Source: Pseudomonadota bacterium
GTDB lineage: Bacteria > Pseudomonadota > Gammaproteobacteria > Xanthomonadales > Xanthomonadaceae
Length of the DNA: 28,683 bases
Reading direction: 5' to 3'
Assembly: GCA_023444765.1 (NCBI GenBank)
Contig: JAEXLY010000206.1
Location: forward strand, 1-28,683
The notes beneath the pieces are model-generated. The model was not told where the DNA came from. It saw only the letters and a list, made by a program, of their open reading frames with translations, and ran no database searches. How positions within the stretch are numbered: the first letter of the stretch is position 1; every line of letters starts with the position of its first letter. Positions 1 through 7,636 of the stretch are shown here, in pieces. A program made the translations under genes and the position numbers.

Positions 1-360
1 CCGGCTCCGATCACGATCGACCTCAACGGCGTGAACTTCGACTTCGACAAGTCGACGCTGCGTCCTGACGCGGTGCAGATCCTGAACGAGGCCGTCGAGA
101 TCCTGAAGCGCTATCCGGATCTGCGCGTCGAGGTGGCCGGCCATACCGACCTGTGCGGTTCGGACGCCTACAACCAGAGCCTGTCGGAGCGTCGCGCCCG
201 CGCGGTGTACGACTACATGACCAGCAACGGCATCGACGCCGGTCGCCTGATGGGCCCGGTGGGTTACGGCGAGAGCCGTCCGCTGGAGCCGACCGCGCAG
301 ACCCTGCCGGGCTGCAAGAGCGAGGTCAACCGCCGCACCGAGCTCAACGTCCAGAACTGA
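1..360 (+). CDS. OmpA-family outer membrane protein, C-terminal domain (5' end outside window)
   Basis: The reading frame is open from the first base and stops with TGA at 358-360, so only the last 119 residues are present. They form an OmpA/Pal-type peptidoglycan-binding domain: a beta strand (VNFDFDKSTL), the helix after it, the motif VAGHTDLCGSDAYNQSLSERRA, and the closing NRRTELNV. In this family the Asp of the GHTD loop and the Arg of NxxLSxxRA bind the diaminopimelate of peptidoglycan, anchoring the outer membrane to the wall. Two cysteines, one after GHTD and one near the end (PGC), could form the disulfide seen in many OmpA C-domains. What precedes the domain (a barrel, repeats or a lipoprotein tail) cannot be seen. 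An in-frame ATG is absent before the domain, so the true start lies upstream of the window. Confidence 0.93.
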   Translation, partial: PAPITIDLNGVNFDFDKSTLRPDAVQILNEAVEILKRYPDLRVEVAGHTDLCGSDAYNQSLSERRARAVYDYMTSNGIDAGRLMGPVGYGESRPLEPTAQTLPGCKSEVNRRTELNVQN

Positions 361-386
361 TCCGGACACGAGCTGCAGTACACAGG

Positions 387-416
387 AAGCCCGGCCCCGC
401 GCCGGGCTTTCTGTTT
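387..416 (+). terminator. Rho-independent terminator of the OmpA-family gene
   Basis: A perfect 9-bp stem, AAGCCCGGC (387-395) and GCCGGGCTT (401-409), with a 5-base loop, is followed by TCTGTTT. It begins 26 bases after the OmpA stop codon. Confidence 0.85.
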
Positions 417-450
417 GGGTGCCCAGGCCCATTTTGTCGGGTTTTTTCGC

Positions 451-478
451 TTGCCAGCGGGCGTCGCGCTGTTACACT
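451..478 (+). promoter_or_regulatory. Predicted sigma-70 promoter for the 511-996 gene
   Basis: TTGCCA (451-456) and TACACT (473-478) are separated by 16 bases. Transcription would start near 485, giving a leader of about 26 bases that includes the GGGAG ribosome-binding site before the ATG at 511. Confidence 0.6.
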
Positions 479-510
479 CGCGCCCAGATTGCACGGGCGG
501 GAGATGGACG

Positions 511-996
511 ATGCGCGGATGGGCCATGTTGCTGTTGTCGATGGGGGCGTTGTCCGCCCAGGCGTCCACCCAGTGCCCCGGAGCCAGCGCGCAACCGCTC
601 GCGGTGCGTCCCACGGTGCTGCTCCCCGTCGCCGCCGGATTTGCCAACATGAACCCGCAGCTGGGTTCGCAGCGTGGGGTGCTTGCCCCTGATTTCGACG
701 AATCGCAGTCGGTCGACAACGTGCTGTGGCGGCTGCAGGTGGAAGGCTGCCAGGAAGTCGCCTCGGCGGCTCCGGCCTCGACGCTGACGGCGCCGAACCC
801 CGGTTCGTACGTCAAACGCACCGAGCACGACAACACGCCGTACCGGTTCAACATGACCCAGAACGGCAAGCGCATGACCGCCGACGACTTCGACGCCTGG
901 CTCCAGGCCAACGGCTACAGCGCTGGACGGCGGGTGGCCCCGGCTTCCGCGGAAACGCCGGCAGACGCGGCGCCGGCGCCGGAACAGTCGCAGTAG
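511..996 (+). CDS. Small secreted protein of unknown function
   Basis: I do not recognise a characterised family. The ATG at 511 is chosen because it follows a GGGAG ribosome-binding site and a promoter, and because it opens a classic signal peptide (MRGWAMLLLSMGALSAQA, cleavage near residue 18). The frame stays open upstream to 415, but those codons overlap the promoter. The mature protein has about 143 residues, including two cysteines, one near the new N terminus (STQC) and one in EGCQEVA, that could form a disulfide in the periplasm. The C-terminal part contains PYRFNMTQNGKRMTADDFDAWLQANG, a polar, conserved-looking segment that I believe recurs in small exported proteins of Xanthomonadaceae, from memory and unchecked. 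The last 25 residues are Ala/Pro-rich. The gene is monocistronic and convergent with kbl. Confidence 0.8.
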   Translation: MRGWAMLLLSMGALSAQASTQCPGASAQPLAVRPTVLLPVAAGFANMNPQLGSQRGVLAPDFDESQSVDNVLWRLQVEGCQEVASAAPASTLTAPNPGSYVKRTEHDNTPYRFNMTQNGKRMTADDFDAWLQANGYSAGRRVAPASAETPADAAPAPEQSQ

Positions 997-1001
997 GCCC
1001 A

Positions 1002-1051
1002 AGGCGGGCCGGCTGCAGCCGGCTCGCCTGCGGCAGGTCATCGCGACCTGC
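1002..1051. other. Two GC-rich hairpins between convergent genes
   Basis: Between the stop of the secreted-protein gene and the end of kbl lie two inverted repeats: 1002-1029, centred on GCCGGCTGCAGCCGGC, and GCAGGTC/GACCTGC at 1033-1051. Neither has a U-tract, so they could slow transcription or protect 3' ends but are not textbook terminators. Confidence 0.35.
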
Positions 1052-1084
1052 GGGCGCGCGGCCGCTCCAGGGCCGTCGTTCCTG

Positions 1085-2278
1085 TCAGGCTTTCAGCACG
1101 CCCAGCTCACGGCCGATGCGCGTGAAAGCGTCGATGGCCCGGTCGATGTGCTCCGGCGTGTGTGCAGCAGACATCTGCGTGCGGATCCGCGCCTGCCCCT
1201 TGGGCACGACGGGGAAGAAGAAGCCGATCGCATAGATGCCTTCCTCGAGCAGGCGTTCGGCGAAGCGCTGTGCCAGCGGCGCGTCGTAGAGCATCACCGG
1301 ACAGATGGGATGCGTGCCGGGACGCAGGTCGAAGCCGGCCGTCGTCATCCCCTCCCGGAAACGTGCCGTGTTGGCGGCCAGGCGTTCGCGCAGTTCGCCG
1401 GCCGCATCCAGCATCTCGAATGCCCTGGTGCCTGCCGCCACGACATGCGGCGGCAGGGAATTGGAGAACAGGTAGGGTCGCGAGCGCTGGCGCAGCAGCT
1501 CGATCACCTCCGCCTTCGCGGTCGTGAACCCGCCCAGCGCACCGCCCATCGCCTTGCCCAGCGTGCCGGTGATGATGTCGATGCGGTCCAGCACGCCCTT
1601 GACCTCGGCCGAGCCGCGACCGGTCGCGCCGAGGAAGCCGGTGGCGTGGCATTCGTCGATGTGCACCAGCGCGTCGTAGCGAGCGGCCAGGGCCGTGATC
1701 TCGTCGAGCGGGGCGATGAATCCGTCCATCGAGAACACGCCGTCGGTGGTGATCATGATCGTGCGCGCGCCGTCCGCCTTCGCCTGCTGCAGCTGCTTTT
1801 CCAGGTCCGCCATGTCGCAGTTGGCGTAGCGGTAGCGTTTCGCCTTGCACAGGCGCACGCCATCGATGATCGATGCGTGGTTGAGCGCATCGGAGACGAT
1901 CGCGTCGTTCTCGTCCAGCAGCGGCTCGAACAGTCCTCCGTTGGCGTCGAAGCAGGCCGCATAGAGGATGGTGTCCTCCTTGCCGAAGAAGTCCGCGATG
2001 GTGCGTTCCAGCTGCTTGTGCAGGTCCTGGGTGCCGCAGATGAAGCGCACCGAAGCCATGCCGAAGCCGTGCGTGTCCAGCGCCTCGCGGGCCGCGGCGA
2101 TGATGTCCGGATGGTCCGCCAGCCCCAGGTAGTTGTTGGCGCAGAAGTTCAGCACCGTGCGGCCGTCGGCGAGCGTGATCTCGGCCGACTGCGGGCTGGT
2201 GATGATGCGCTCGGACTTGAACAGGCCGGCGGCGCGGATCTCGCCGAGGGTGGTGGCGTAGCGGTCGGTCAGGGTCAT
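1085..2278 (-). CDS. kbl: Glycine C-acetyltransferase (2-amino-3-ketobutyrate CoA ligase)
   Basis: This PLP enzyme of the alpha-oxoamine synthase family cleaves 2-amino-3-ketobutyrate with CoA to glycine and acetyl-CoA, the second step of threonine degradation in the cytosol. The 397-residue length matches the family (E. coli Kbl is 398). Visible motifs are NFCANNYLGLADHP (residues 44-57), the substrate-site NHASIIDG near 133, HIDECHATGFLG (207-216) with the PLP-contacting Asp and His, and the Schiff-base lysine K242 in TGTLGKAMGG. It is the last gene of a minus-strand set tdh / metallopeptidase / kbl. A TAGACT -10 box overlapping the stop codon of the preceding peptidase gene suggests it also has its own promoter. 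The paralogue BioF is excluded by close similarity to Kbl throughout and by the presence of tdh nearby. Confidence 0.96.
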   Translation of the reverse strand: MTLTDRYATTLGEIRAAGLFKSERIITSPQSAEITLADGRTVLNFCANNYLGLADHPDIIAAAREALDTHGFGMASVRFICGTQDLHKQLERTIADFFGKEDTILYAACFDANGGLFEPLLDENDAIVSDALNHASIIDGVRLCKAKRYRYANCDMADLEKQLQQAKADGARTIMITTDGVFSMDGFIAPLDEITALAARYDALVHIDECHATGFLGATGRGSAEVKGVLDRIDIITGTLGKAMGGALGGFTTAKAEVIELLRQRSRPYLFSNSLPPHVVAAGTRAFEMLDAAGELRERLAANTARFREGMTTAGFDLRPGTHPICPVMLYDAPLAQRFAERLLEEGIYAIGFFFPVVPKGQARIRTQMSAAHTPEHIDRAIDAFTRIGRELGVLKA

Positions 2279-2306
2279 GGCGGTATCCGACGGAATTCAG
2301 TCCGAC

Positions 2307-2312
2307 AGTCTA
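2307..2312 (-). promoter_or_regulatory. Predicted -10 box for kbl
   Basis: TAGACT on the minus strand would start transcription near 2300, giving a leader of about 22 bases. It overlaps the stop codon of the upstream peptidase gene. No good -35 hexamer is visible. Confidence 0.45.
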
Positions 2313-3293
2313 GCGGCTCGTCGCGGGGACGTTTTTTCTCTCCGGCATGCGCTTGAGCCATTCGTCCCAACGGGCCTGCAGGAGCGGCAGGGTCGATGGC
2401 AGGGAGGATGACTCCCCGGGTCCAGCCAGCCACTTCTCGAAATCGACACCCGCCGCTGCGGCCTCGCTGACACTCCGCAGGATCCGCACATCGCCGCTGG
2501 CTTCGATCAGGAACGCAGCAAACACCAGCGCCTGTCCGTAGAACATGTCCAGCGCCAACGCGGTGCGGTCCCCGGGTGGCAGTTCCATCGATATCACACC
2601 TGAACGGCTGCGCTGTCCGTGCCTGCGCATCATCTTCCGCAGGGCAAGTGCGGGGTGCGGCATGACCAGGAACTTGGCGAGCGGTGGAACTTCGCCCGGC
2701 GATGAACGGTGCGTGGCCAGAAAACGGGCGCCGCGCTGCTGCTGGGATTCGGGAGCCTCCATCAGCATGGCGACGCCCTCGTCCAGCCAGTCGGGCGCGG
2801 GACTGCCGTAGATGGGCACTTCACTGGCCGCGCCAGGCCAGAACGCTGCCGCGTACATGGCGTGTCCCAGTTCGTGGCGCAGCACGTCCTCGTGAGGTCC
2901 CGGGCCGCGCCGGGGACCGCCGGGGCGCCGCCTGGAGCTGGCGTCGGGATGCCAACCCGGACTCGCCGATGCGGGCAGCCAGGACAGCCCGTATGCCAGT
3001 GAATGGGCGGTGGCGAGCACCGTGGCGGCCTCCGTGGCGTAGGTCCTGCTGAGGACCAGCATCCCCGCCGGCGGCTCGGCCCCGAAGTACATCCGGAAGT
3101 GCCGGGCAGCGCCTTCGAACGCGCGCGCCCCCATCTCGGCGTCGCCGCGTGTGCGTCCATAGGCCACGCCGTGGGCGCCGGCAACGCACACATCCGCCGG
3201 CGGGGCGTCCAGTTCCGGACATGCCGGTGCGGCCACGGCGGCGGCTGTCGCCGCGAAAAGAGTCAGCGGCAGCAGAATGCGCGGCAGCTTCAT
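2310..3293 (-). CDS. Secreted HExxH zinc metallopeptidase, uncharacterised
   Basis: A 327-residue exported protein. The ATG at 3293 follows a strong GGGAGG ribosome-binding site and begins a signal peptide (MKLPRILLPLTLFAATAAAVA); an upstream in-frame start at 3341 lacks both. Residues 140-144 are HELGH, the zinc-binding helix of metallopeptidases, and 28 residues later WLDEGVAML supplies Glu172, the third ligand expected of the gluzincin (M1-like) layout. Two cysteines sit near the mature N terminus (C25, C36). Residues 118-133 are a Gly/Arg/Pro-rich insertion just before the catalytic helix. The arrangement resembles periplasmic DUF1570/M1-type peptidases, but I cannot name a family. It lies between tdh and kbl, 70 bases after the first and 31 before the second, and may be co-transcribed with them. 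Substrate unknown. Confidence 0.85.
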   Translation of the reverse strand: MKLPRILLPLTLFAATAAAVAAPACPELDAPPADVCVAGAHGVAYGRTRGDAEMGARAFEGAARHFRMYFGAEPPAGMLVLSRTYATEAATVLATAHSLAYGLSWLPASASPGWHPDASSRRRPGGPRRGPGPHEDVLRHELGHAMYAAAFWPGAASEVPIYGSPAPDWLDEGVAMLMEAPESQQQRGARFLATHRSSPGEVPPLAKFLVMPHPALALRKMMRRHGQRSRSGVISMELPPGDRTALALDMFYGQALVFAAFLIEASGDVRILRSVSEAAAAGVDFEKWLAGPGESSSLPSTLPLLQARWDEWLKRMPERKNVPATSR

Positions 3294-3363
3294 GTTCACC
3301 CTCCCTGGCGTCGTCCGGTACGGATGATCCCGCGGTTCCATCGAGGCGTGGCGTGGGGCCGGC

Positions 3364-4386
3364 TCAATGCCAGTCGAGCACCACCTTGCCCGACTTGCCC
3401 GATTCCATCAGGTCGAAGCCCTTCTGGAAGTCTTCCGCCTGCAACTGGTGGCTCAGCACCTTGCCCAGCGGGAAGCCCGACAACACCAGCTGGGTCATCT
3501 TGTACCAGGTCTCGTACATGCGCCGGCCGTAGATGCCCTGCACGGTCAGGCCCTTGAAGATGATGCGGTCCCAGTCGATGCCCGCGCCCTTGGGCAGGAT
3601 GCCGAGCAGGGCGACCTTGCCGCCGTGGTACATGCAGTCGAGCATGTCGTTGAAGGCGCGCGGGTTGCCGCTCATCTCCAGGCCCACGTCGAAGCCTTCC
3701 AGGTGCAGGTCGGCCATGACCTCGCGCAGCGAGGCGTTGGCGACGTTGACCACGCGCGTGGCGCCCATGTCGGCGGCCAGCTTGAGGCGGTAGTCGTTGA
3801 CGTCGGTGACCACGACGTTGCGCGCGCCGATGTGCTTGCAGATGCCGGCCGCCATGACCCCGATCGGGCCGGCGCCGGTGATCAGCACGTCTTCGCCGAC
3901 CACGTCGAACTCCAGCGCGCAGTGCGCGGCGTTGCCGTAGGGGTCGAAGAAGGCGGCCAGCTCGCTCGGCACCTGGTCGGGCACCGGCCACAGGTTGCTG
4001 GCCGGCATCACGATGTACTCGGCGAAGGCGCCGTCGCGGTTGACGCCGATGCCCACCGTGTTCGGGCACAGGTGCTGCTTGCCCGCACGGCAGTTGCGGC
4101 AGTGGCCGCAGACGATGTGGCCTTCGGCCGAGACGCGCTGACCGATGGTGTAGCCCGACACGCCCGGCCCCAGGTCCGCGACGCGGCCGACGAACTCGTG
4201 CCCGATGACCAGGCCCGGCCGGATCGTGCGCTGCGCCCACTCGTCCCAGAGGTAGATGTGCAGGTCGGTGCCGCAGATCGCGGTCTTCTCGACCCGGACC
4301 AGGACTTCATTCGGCCCCGGCACGGGTACCGGCACTTCCTCCATCCACAGGCCCTTGGTGCTCTCGCGCTTGACCAGCGCCTTCAT
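3364..4386 (-). CDS. tdh: L-threonine 3-dehydrogenase
   Basis: A zinc-dependent medium-chain dehydrogenase that oxidises threonine to 2-amino-3-ketobutyrate with NAD+, feeding Kbl. The start MKALVKREST aligns with E. coli Tdh (MKALSK...) and gives 340 residues, one short of E. coli; an in-frame ATG eight codons earlier (4410) is possible but not needed. Catalytic zinc ligands are C38 (AICGTDLHIY) and H63/E64 (GHEFVG). The structural zinc site is C93, C96, C99 and C107 (CGHCRNCRAGKQHLC). The NAD-binding turn is GAGPIGVMAAG, near residue 167. Neither candidate start has a clear Shine-Dalgarno. A TATAAT box at 4426-4431 drives it. It is divergent from the S46 peptidase gene and is the first gene of the threonine-degradation set. 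Confidence 0.96.
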   Translation of the reverse strand: MKALVKRESTKGLWMEEVPVPVPGPNEVLVRVEKTAICGTDLHIYLWDEWAQRTIRPGLVIGHEFVGRVADLGPGVSGYTIGQRVSAEGHIVCGHCRNCRAGKQHLCPNTVGIGVNRDGAFAEYIVMPASNLWPVPDQVPSELAAFFDPYGNAAHCALEFDVVGEDVLITGAGPIGVMAAGICKHIGARNVVVTDVNDYRLKLAADMGATRVVNVANASLREVMADLHLEGFDVGLEMSGNPRAFNDMLDCMYHGGKVALLGILPKGAGIDWDRIIFKGLTVQGIYGRRMYETWYKMTQLVLSGFPLGKVLSHQLQAEDFQKGFDLMESGKSGKVVLDWH

Positions 4387-4425
4387 GGTTGCGGACATCG
4401 GGGACACCATCGGGAACGGGCTGCC

Positions 4426-4431
4426 ATTATA
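4426..4431 (-). promoter_or_regulatory. Predicted -10 box for tdh
   Basis: A perfect TATAAT on the minus strand, with transcription expected near 4419. The -35 region is GC-rich and poor. The divergent promoter for the S46 gene lies about 60 bases away. Confidence 0.6.
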
Positions 4432-4455
4432 GGTTGCAGCGGAAACGGCCGGCGC

Positions 4456-4487
4456 GGGCGGGCAGGGCCCCGGGGGCGGGGAGGGGG
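4456..4487 (+). other. G-quadruplex-forming motif upstream of the S46 peptidase promoter
   Basis: Six G-runs of 3, 3, 3, 5, 4 and 5 lie within 32 bases; the last three are separated by single bases (GGGGGCGGGGAGGGGG). This satisfies the G3N1-7 quadruplex rule several times over. It ends one base before the TACAAT box at 4489, so it occupies the -35/spacer region on the non-template strand of the S46 gene. Confidence 0.6.
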
Positions 4488-4488
4488 C

Positions 4489-4494
4489 TACAAT
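4489..4494 (+). promoter_or_regulatory. Predicted -10 box for the S46 peptidase gene
   Basis: TACAAT, with transcription expected near 4501. No -35 hexamer is present; the position is taken by the G-run motif. The leader contains AGGTGG about ten bases before the ATG at 4524. Confidence 0.55.
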
Positions 4495-4523
4495 CCGGCG
4501 GTCCTTTCAGGTGGAACCGTTGC

Positions 4524-6689
4524 ATGCGCCTTTCCCTGCTGAGCCTGTCCGCCGCCGCCGTCCTGGCCGCGATCCCTGCCGCGCACGCCACCGAGGGCAT
4601 GTGGGTGCCGCAGCAGTTGCCCGAGATCGCGGCCCCCCTGAAGAAGGCCGGACTGAAGCTCGACCCCGCGCAGCTCGCCGACCTCACCGGCGATCCACTG
4701 GGCGCGGTGGTGTCGCTGGGCGGTTGCACGGCGAGTTTCGTTTCGCCTCAGGGCCTGGTGGTCACCAACCACCATTGCGCCTATGGCGCGATCCAGCTCA
4801 ATTCCACGCCAGAGAACAACCTCATGCGCGACGGCTTCAACGCCGCCGCGCCGGCGGACGAGATCACCGCCGGGCCGAACGCCCGCATCTACGTGCTCGA
4901 CGCGATCACCGACGTCACCGCCGAAGTGCGCGCCGCGATCGACGCAGCGTCCGATCCGCTCGCCCGCACCCAGGCACTGGATGCGATCGAGAAGCGCCTG
5001 GTCGCCGCCTGCGAGGCCGAGGCGGGCTATCGCTGCCGCCTCTACAGTTTCCTTGGCGGCAACGACTATCGCCTGTTCCGCAACCTCGAGATCCGCGACG
5101 TGCGCCTGGCGTATGCACCCCCGGGCAGCATCGGCAACTACGGTGGGGAGGTCGACAACTGGATGTGGCCGCGCCACACCGGCGACTTCGCGTTCTATCG
5201 CGCCTACGTGGGTCCCGACGGCCGCCCGGCCGCGCATGCGCCCGACAACGTGCCCTACCAGCCGAAACACTGGCTGAAGATCGCCGACCAGCCGCTGCGG
5301 GAAGGGGACTTCGTGATGGTGGCCGGCTACCCCGGCCGCACCAGCCGCTACGCGCTCGCGGGCGAGTTCGAGGAAACCGAGCAGTGGACGTACCCGACGA
5401 TCGGCCGCCACTACCGCGCCCTGATCGACCTGGTCGAGACGCGCGGCAAGGCCGATCCCGACATCGAGGTGAAGTACGCCAGCACCGTCCGCGGCTGGGA
5501 AAACGTGATGAAGAACTACGAGGGCCAGCTGTCCGGCTTCGAGCGCACCCGGGCCGCGGACACCAAGCGCGCGCACGAGGCAGCGGTGCTCGAGTGGTTG
5601 CGCGGGCGGGGCGAGGAGGGCGCGGCGGCGCTGGCAGCGCATGAGCGCCTGGTCGCGCTGGACGAGGCCGAGCGGGCCACGCGCGAGCGCGACCTGGTGC
5701 TGCGCATGCTCAACGGCACCGGCGCGATCTCGGCCGCCACCACCCTCTATCGCCTGGCGATCGAGCGCGGCAAGCCGGACACCGAACGCGAGCAGGGCTA
5801 CCAGGACCGCGACCTGCCCACGATCGAGGGTGGCCTGCGGCAGATGGACCGTCGCTACGTGCCGGCCATGGATCGGGAACTGCAGGCCTACTGGCTGGCG
5901 GAGTACGCGAAGCTGCCGCCCGCGCAGCGCATCAAGGCGGTCGACGAATGGCTGGGCGGCCACGATGCCAGGGCGATCGGGCGCGCGCTCGATCGGCTGG
6001 CCGACACCCGCCTGGGCGATGCGGACCAGCGCATGCAGTGGCTTGCGGCCGACCGCAAGGCATTCGAGTCCAGCAGGGATCCCGCCATCCGCTACGCGGT
6101 GAAACTGATGCCGACCCTGCTCGAGCTCGAGCGCGAGGGCAAGGTCCGCGCCGGCGAACGCCTGGCCGCCCGCGCGACCTATCTCGAGGCCGTGGCCGAG
6201 CACCGCCGCAGCCAGGGGGGATACGTCTACCCGGACGCCAACTCCTCGTTGCGGATCACCTTCGGCAACGTCCGTCCGTACACGAAGCTCGACGGTACGC
6301 GGCAGCAGGCATTCACCCGTCTGGAGGAGGTCGCGGCCAAGGCCACTGGCGAAGAACCGTTCGACGCACCGCAGGCGTTGCTCGAGGCCATCGCGGCCAA
6401 GCGCCACGGTGGCCTCGCAGACCGGCGGCTGCGCACCGTGCCGGTCAATTTCCTCTCCGACCTCGATGTGACCGGCGGCAATTCCGGATCGCCGGTGCTC
6501 GACTCGCGAGGTCGCCTGACAGGCCTGCTGTTCGACATGAACTGGGAGGCGGTGGTGTCCAACTGGGTATTCGACGCGGAAATGACCCGCACGATCTCGG
6601 TCGACCAGCGCTACATGCGCTGGATCATGCAGGAGGTCTATCCGGCGCCGGCGCTGCTGCAGGAGATGGGCGTCGCGCCACGGCGATAG
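4524..6689 (+). CDS. S46-family dipeptidyl peptidase (DPP7/DPP11-like), secreted
   Basis: A 721-residue periplasmic serine peptidase that removes dipeptides from the N terminus of peptides, supplying amino acids to asaccharolytic or proteolytic Gram-negatives. The ATG at 4524 follows AGGTGG and opens a signal peptide cleaved near residue 22 (AAHA/TEGMW). The chymotrypsin-fold triad is visible: H84 in TNHHCAYG, D221 in RHTGDF, S654 in GGNSGSPV. Length and spacing match characterised members (His85/Asp227/Ser655 in Porphyromonas DPP11; His86/Asp224/Ser657 in Pseudoxanthomonas DAP BII). F670 corresponds to the Phe that favours hydrophobic P2 residues. The residue 18 after the catalytic Ser, which sets P1 preference (Gly in DPP7, Arg or Ser in DPP11), is Met672 here, so specificity cannot be assigned. 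It is transcribed alone, divergent from tdh. Confidence 0.95.
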   Translation: MRLSLLSLSAAAVLAAIPAAHATEGMWVPQQLPEIAAPLKKAGLKLDPAQLADLTGDPLGAVVSLGGCTASFVSPQGLVVTNHHCAYGAIQLNSTPENNLMRDGFNAAAPADEITAGPNARIYVLDAITDVTAEVRAAIDAASDPLARTQALDAIEKRLVAACEAEAGYRCRLYSFLGGNDYRLFRNLEIRDVRLAYAPPGSIGNYGGEVDNWMWPRHTGDFAFYRAYVGPDGRPAAHAPDNVPYQPKHWLKIADQPLREGDFVMVAGYPGRTSRYALAGEFEETEQWTYPTIGRHYRALIDLVETRGKADPDIEVKYASTVRGWENVMKNYEGQLSGFERTRAADTKRAHEAAVLEWLRGRGEEGAAALAAHERLVALDEAERATRERDLVLRMLNGTGAISAATTLYRLAIERGKPDTEREQGYQDRDLPTIEGGLRQMDRRYVPAMDRELQAYWLAEYAKLPPAQRIKAVDEWLGGHDARAIGRALDRLADTRLGDADQRMQWLAADRKAFESSRDPAIRYAVKLMPTLLELEREGKVRAGERLAARATYLEAVAEHRRSQGGYVYPDANSSLRITFGNVRPYTKLDGTRQQAFTRLEEVAAKATGEEPFDAPQALLEAIAAKRHGGLADRRLRTVPVNFLSDLDVTGGNSGSPVLDSRGRLTGLLFDMNWEAVVSNWVFDAEMTRTISVDQRYMRWIMQEVYPAPALLQEMGVAPRR

Positions 6690-6797
6690 TTTCATCCCGC
6701 AGGTATCGGGTCGCGTGCGCGCCGGCTCGTTTTGGCTATGCGGCGCGCCGCGGGGAGTCGCGGACGTGCACCGACCCGTACCGGAACCCCCTGCCGC

Positions 6798-7442
6798 ATG
6801 AGAATCCTGCTTGCCCGTCACGGCGAGACGCCGTGGAACGCCGAAGGTCGCTACCAGGGACAGGAGGACATCCCGCTGTCGCCCGTCGGCGAACGGCAGG
6901 CGCGCCTGCTGGGCGAACGCCTGCGCGACGTGCGCATCGACAAGGCCGTGAGCTCGCCGCTCGCGCGCGCCTACCTGACCGCGCAGCTTGCGCTGGGCGA
7001 AGTGCGCGCGCCGATGCTCACCACGGAAATGGGCTTCATGGAAATCGCCCACGGCACCTGGGAAGGACTGCTGGCAAGCGAGATCGGCGCACGCGACCCC
7101 GAGCGGCTGCGCGCCTGGCGCGAGGCGCCCGACACGGTGCAGATGCCGGGGGGCGAGTCGATCAAGCAGGTGTTCCGCCGCTCCTGGGAGGCGCTGCAGT
7201 GGTCGACCGAAGGCCTGGGCAGCACCGACACCCTGCTGGTGGTGGCGCACGATGCGGTCAACCGCGTGCTGCTGTGCCACGTGCTGGGCATCCCGCTGTC
7301 GCGGCTGTGGACGTTCCGGCAGGCGCCGACCACCCTGAACCTGCTCGAGGGCGAGAGCCTGGACAGCCTCGAGGTGGTGCGGCTGAACGACTGTTCGCAC
7401 CACACCGCGTTCTTCGGCGAGGCCGTGCACCGGGCGCTGTAG
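6798..7442 (+). CDS. Histidine phosphatase family protein (GpmB/CobC-like)
   Basis: A 214-residue cytosolic protein of the phosphoglycerate-mutase-like branch. It opens with the phosphohistidine motif LLARHGETPWN (His8 nucleophile, Arg7) followed by GRYQGQEDIPLSPVG. The second catalytic His is H151 in LLVVAHDAVNRVLL, and Glu of FMEIAHGTWEG is the likely acid. The family dephosphorylates small phosphorylated metabolites; members annotated GpmB or CobC (alpha-ribazole phosphatase) cannot be told apart here, and no cobalamin genes are nearby. The ATG at 6798 is fixed by homology; no ribosome-binding site is obvious. It lies 108 bases after the S46 gene and 194 before folC, where accD is often found in related operons. 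Confidence 0.88.
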   Translation: MRILLARHGETPWNAEGRYQGQEDIPLSPVGERQARLLGERLRDVRIDKAVSSPLARAYLTAQLALGEVRAPMLTTEMGFMEIAHGTWEGLLASEIGARDPERLRAWREAPDTVQMPGGESIKQVFRRSWEALQWSTEGLGSTDTLLVVAHDAVNRVLLCHVLGIPLSRLWTFRQAPTTLNLLEGESLDSLEVVRLNDCSHHTAFFGEAVHRAL

Positions 7443-7636
7443 CCGGACACGGCCCGCACCCGCCATCCGGGGGACACCGCGTCCCGGTAACCGCCCCAGG
7501 CCCCCTGCCGGGGCGGGCATGCCACCCACGCAGGCGACGTCTCGCCCTCGATGCCCCGTTCCGTTGTCATCGCCGGCCCGGCGCGGGATGCTTGCCGTGC
7601 TCCCTTCGCGTCCCGGCGACGAGTTTCCGTCTTTCC

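Noticed and set aside
4488..7529. Long open frame on the minus strand (over 1000 codons) opposite the S46 peptidase and phosphatase genes
   Set aside because: Its composition is Arg/His/Gly/Ala-rich with no domain, no ribosome-binding site and no promoter; it is the usual antisense shadow of GC-rich coding DNA.
5948..7636. In-frame extension upstream of folC reaching back into the S46 gene
   Set aside because: The extension has no recognisable domain and overlaps two real genes; FolC homology begins at the ATG at 7637.
7443..7636. 194-base gap before folC inspected for a promoter, riboswitch or remnant of accD
   Set aside because: Only a weak TTGTCA/GATGCT pair was seen and no coding remnant, so nothing is annotated.
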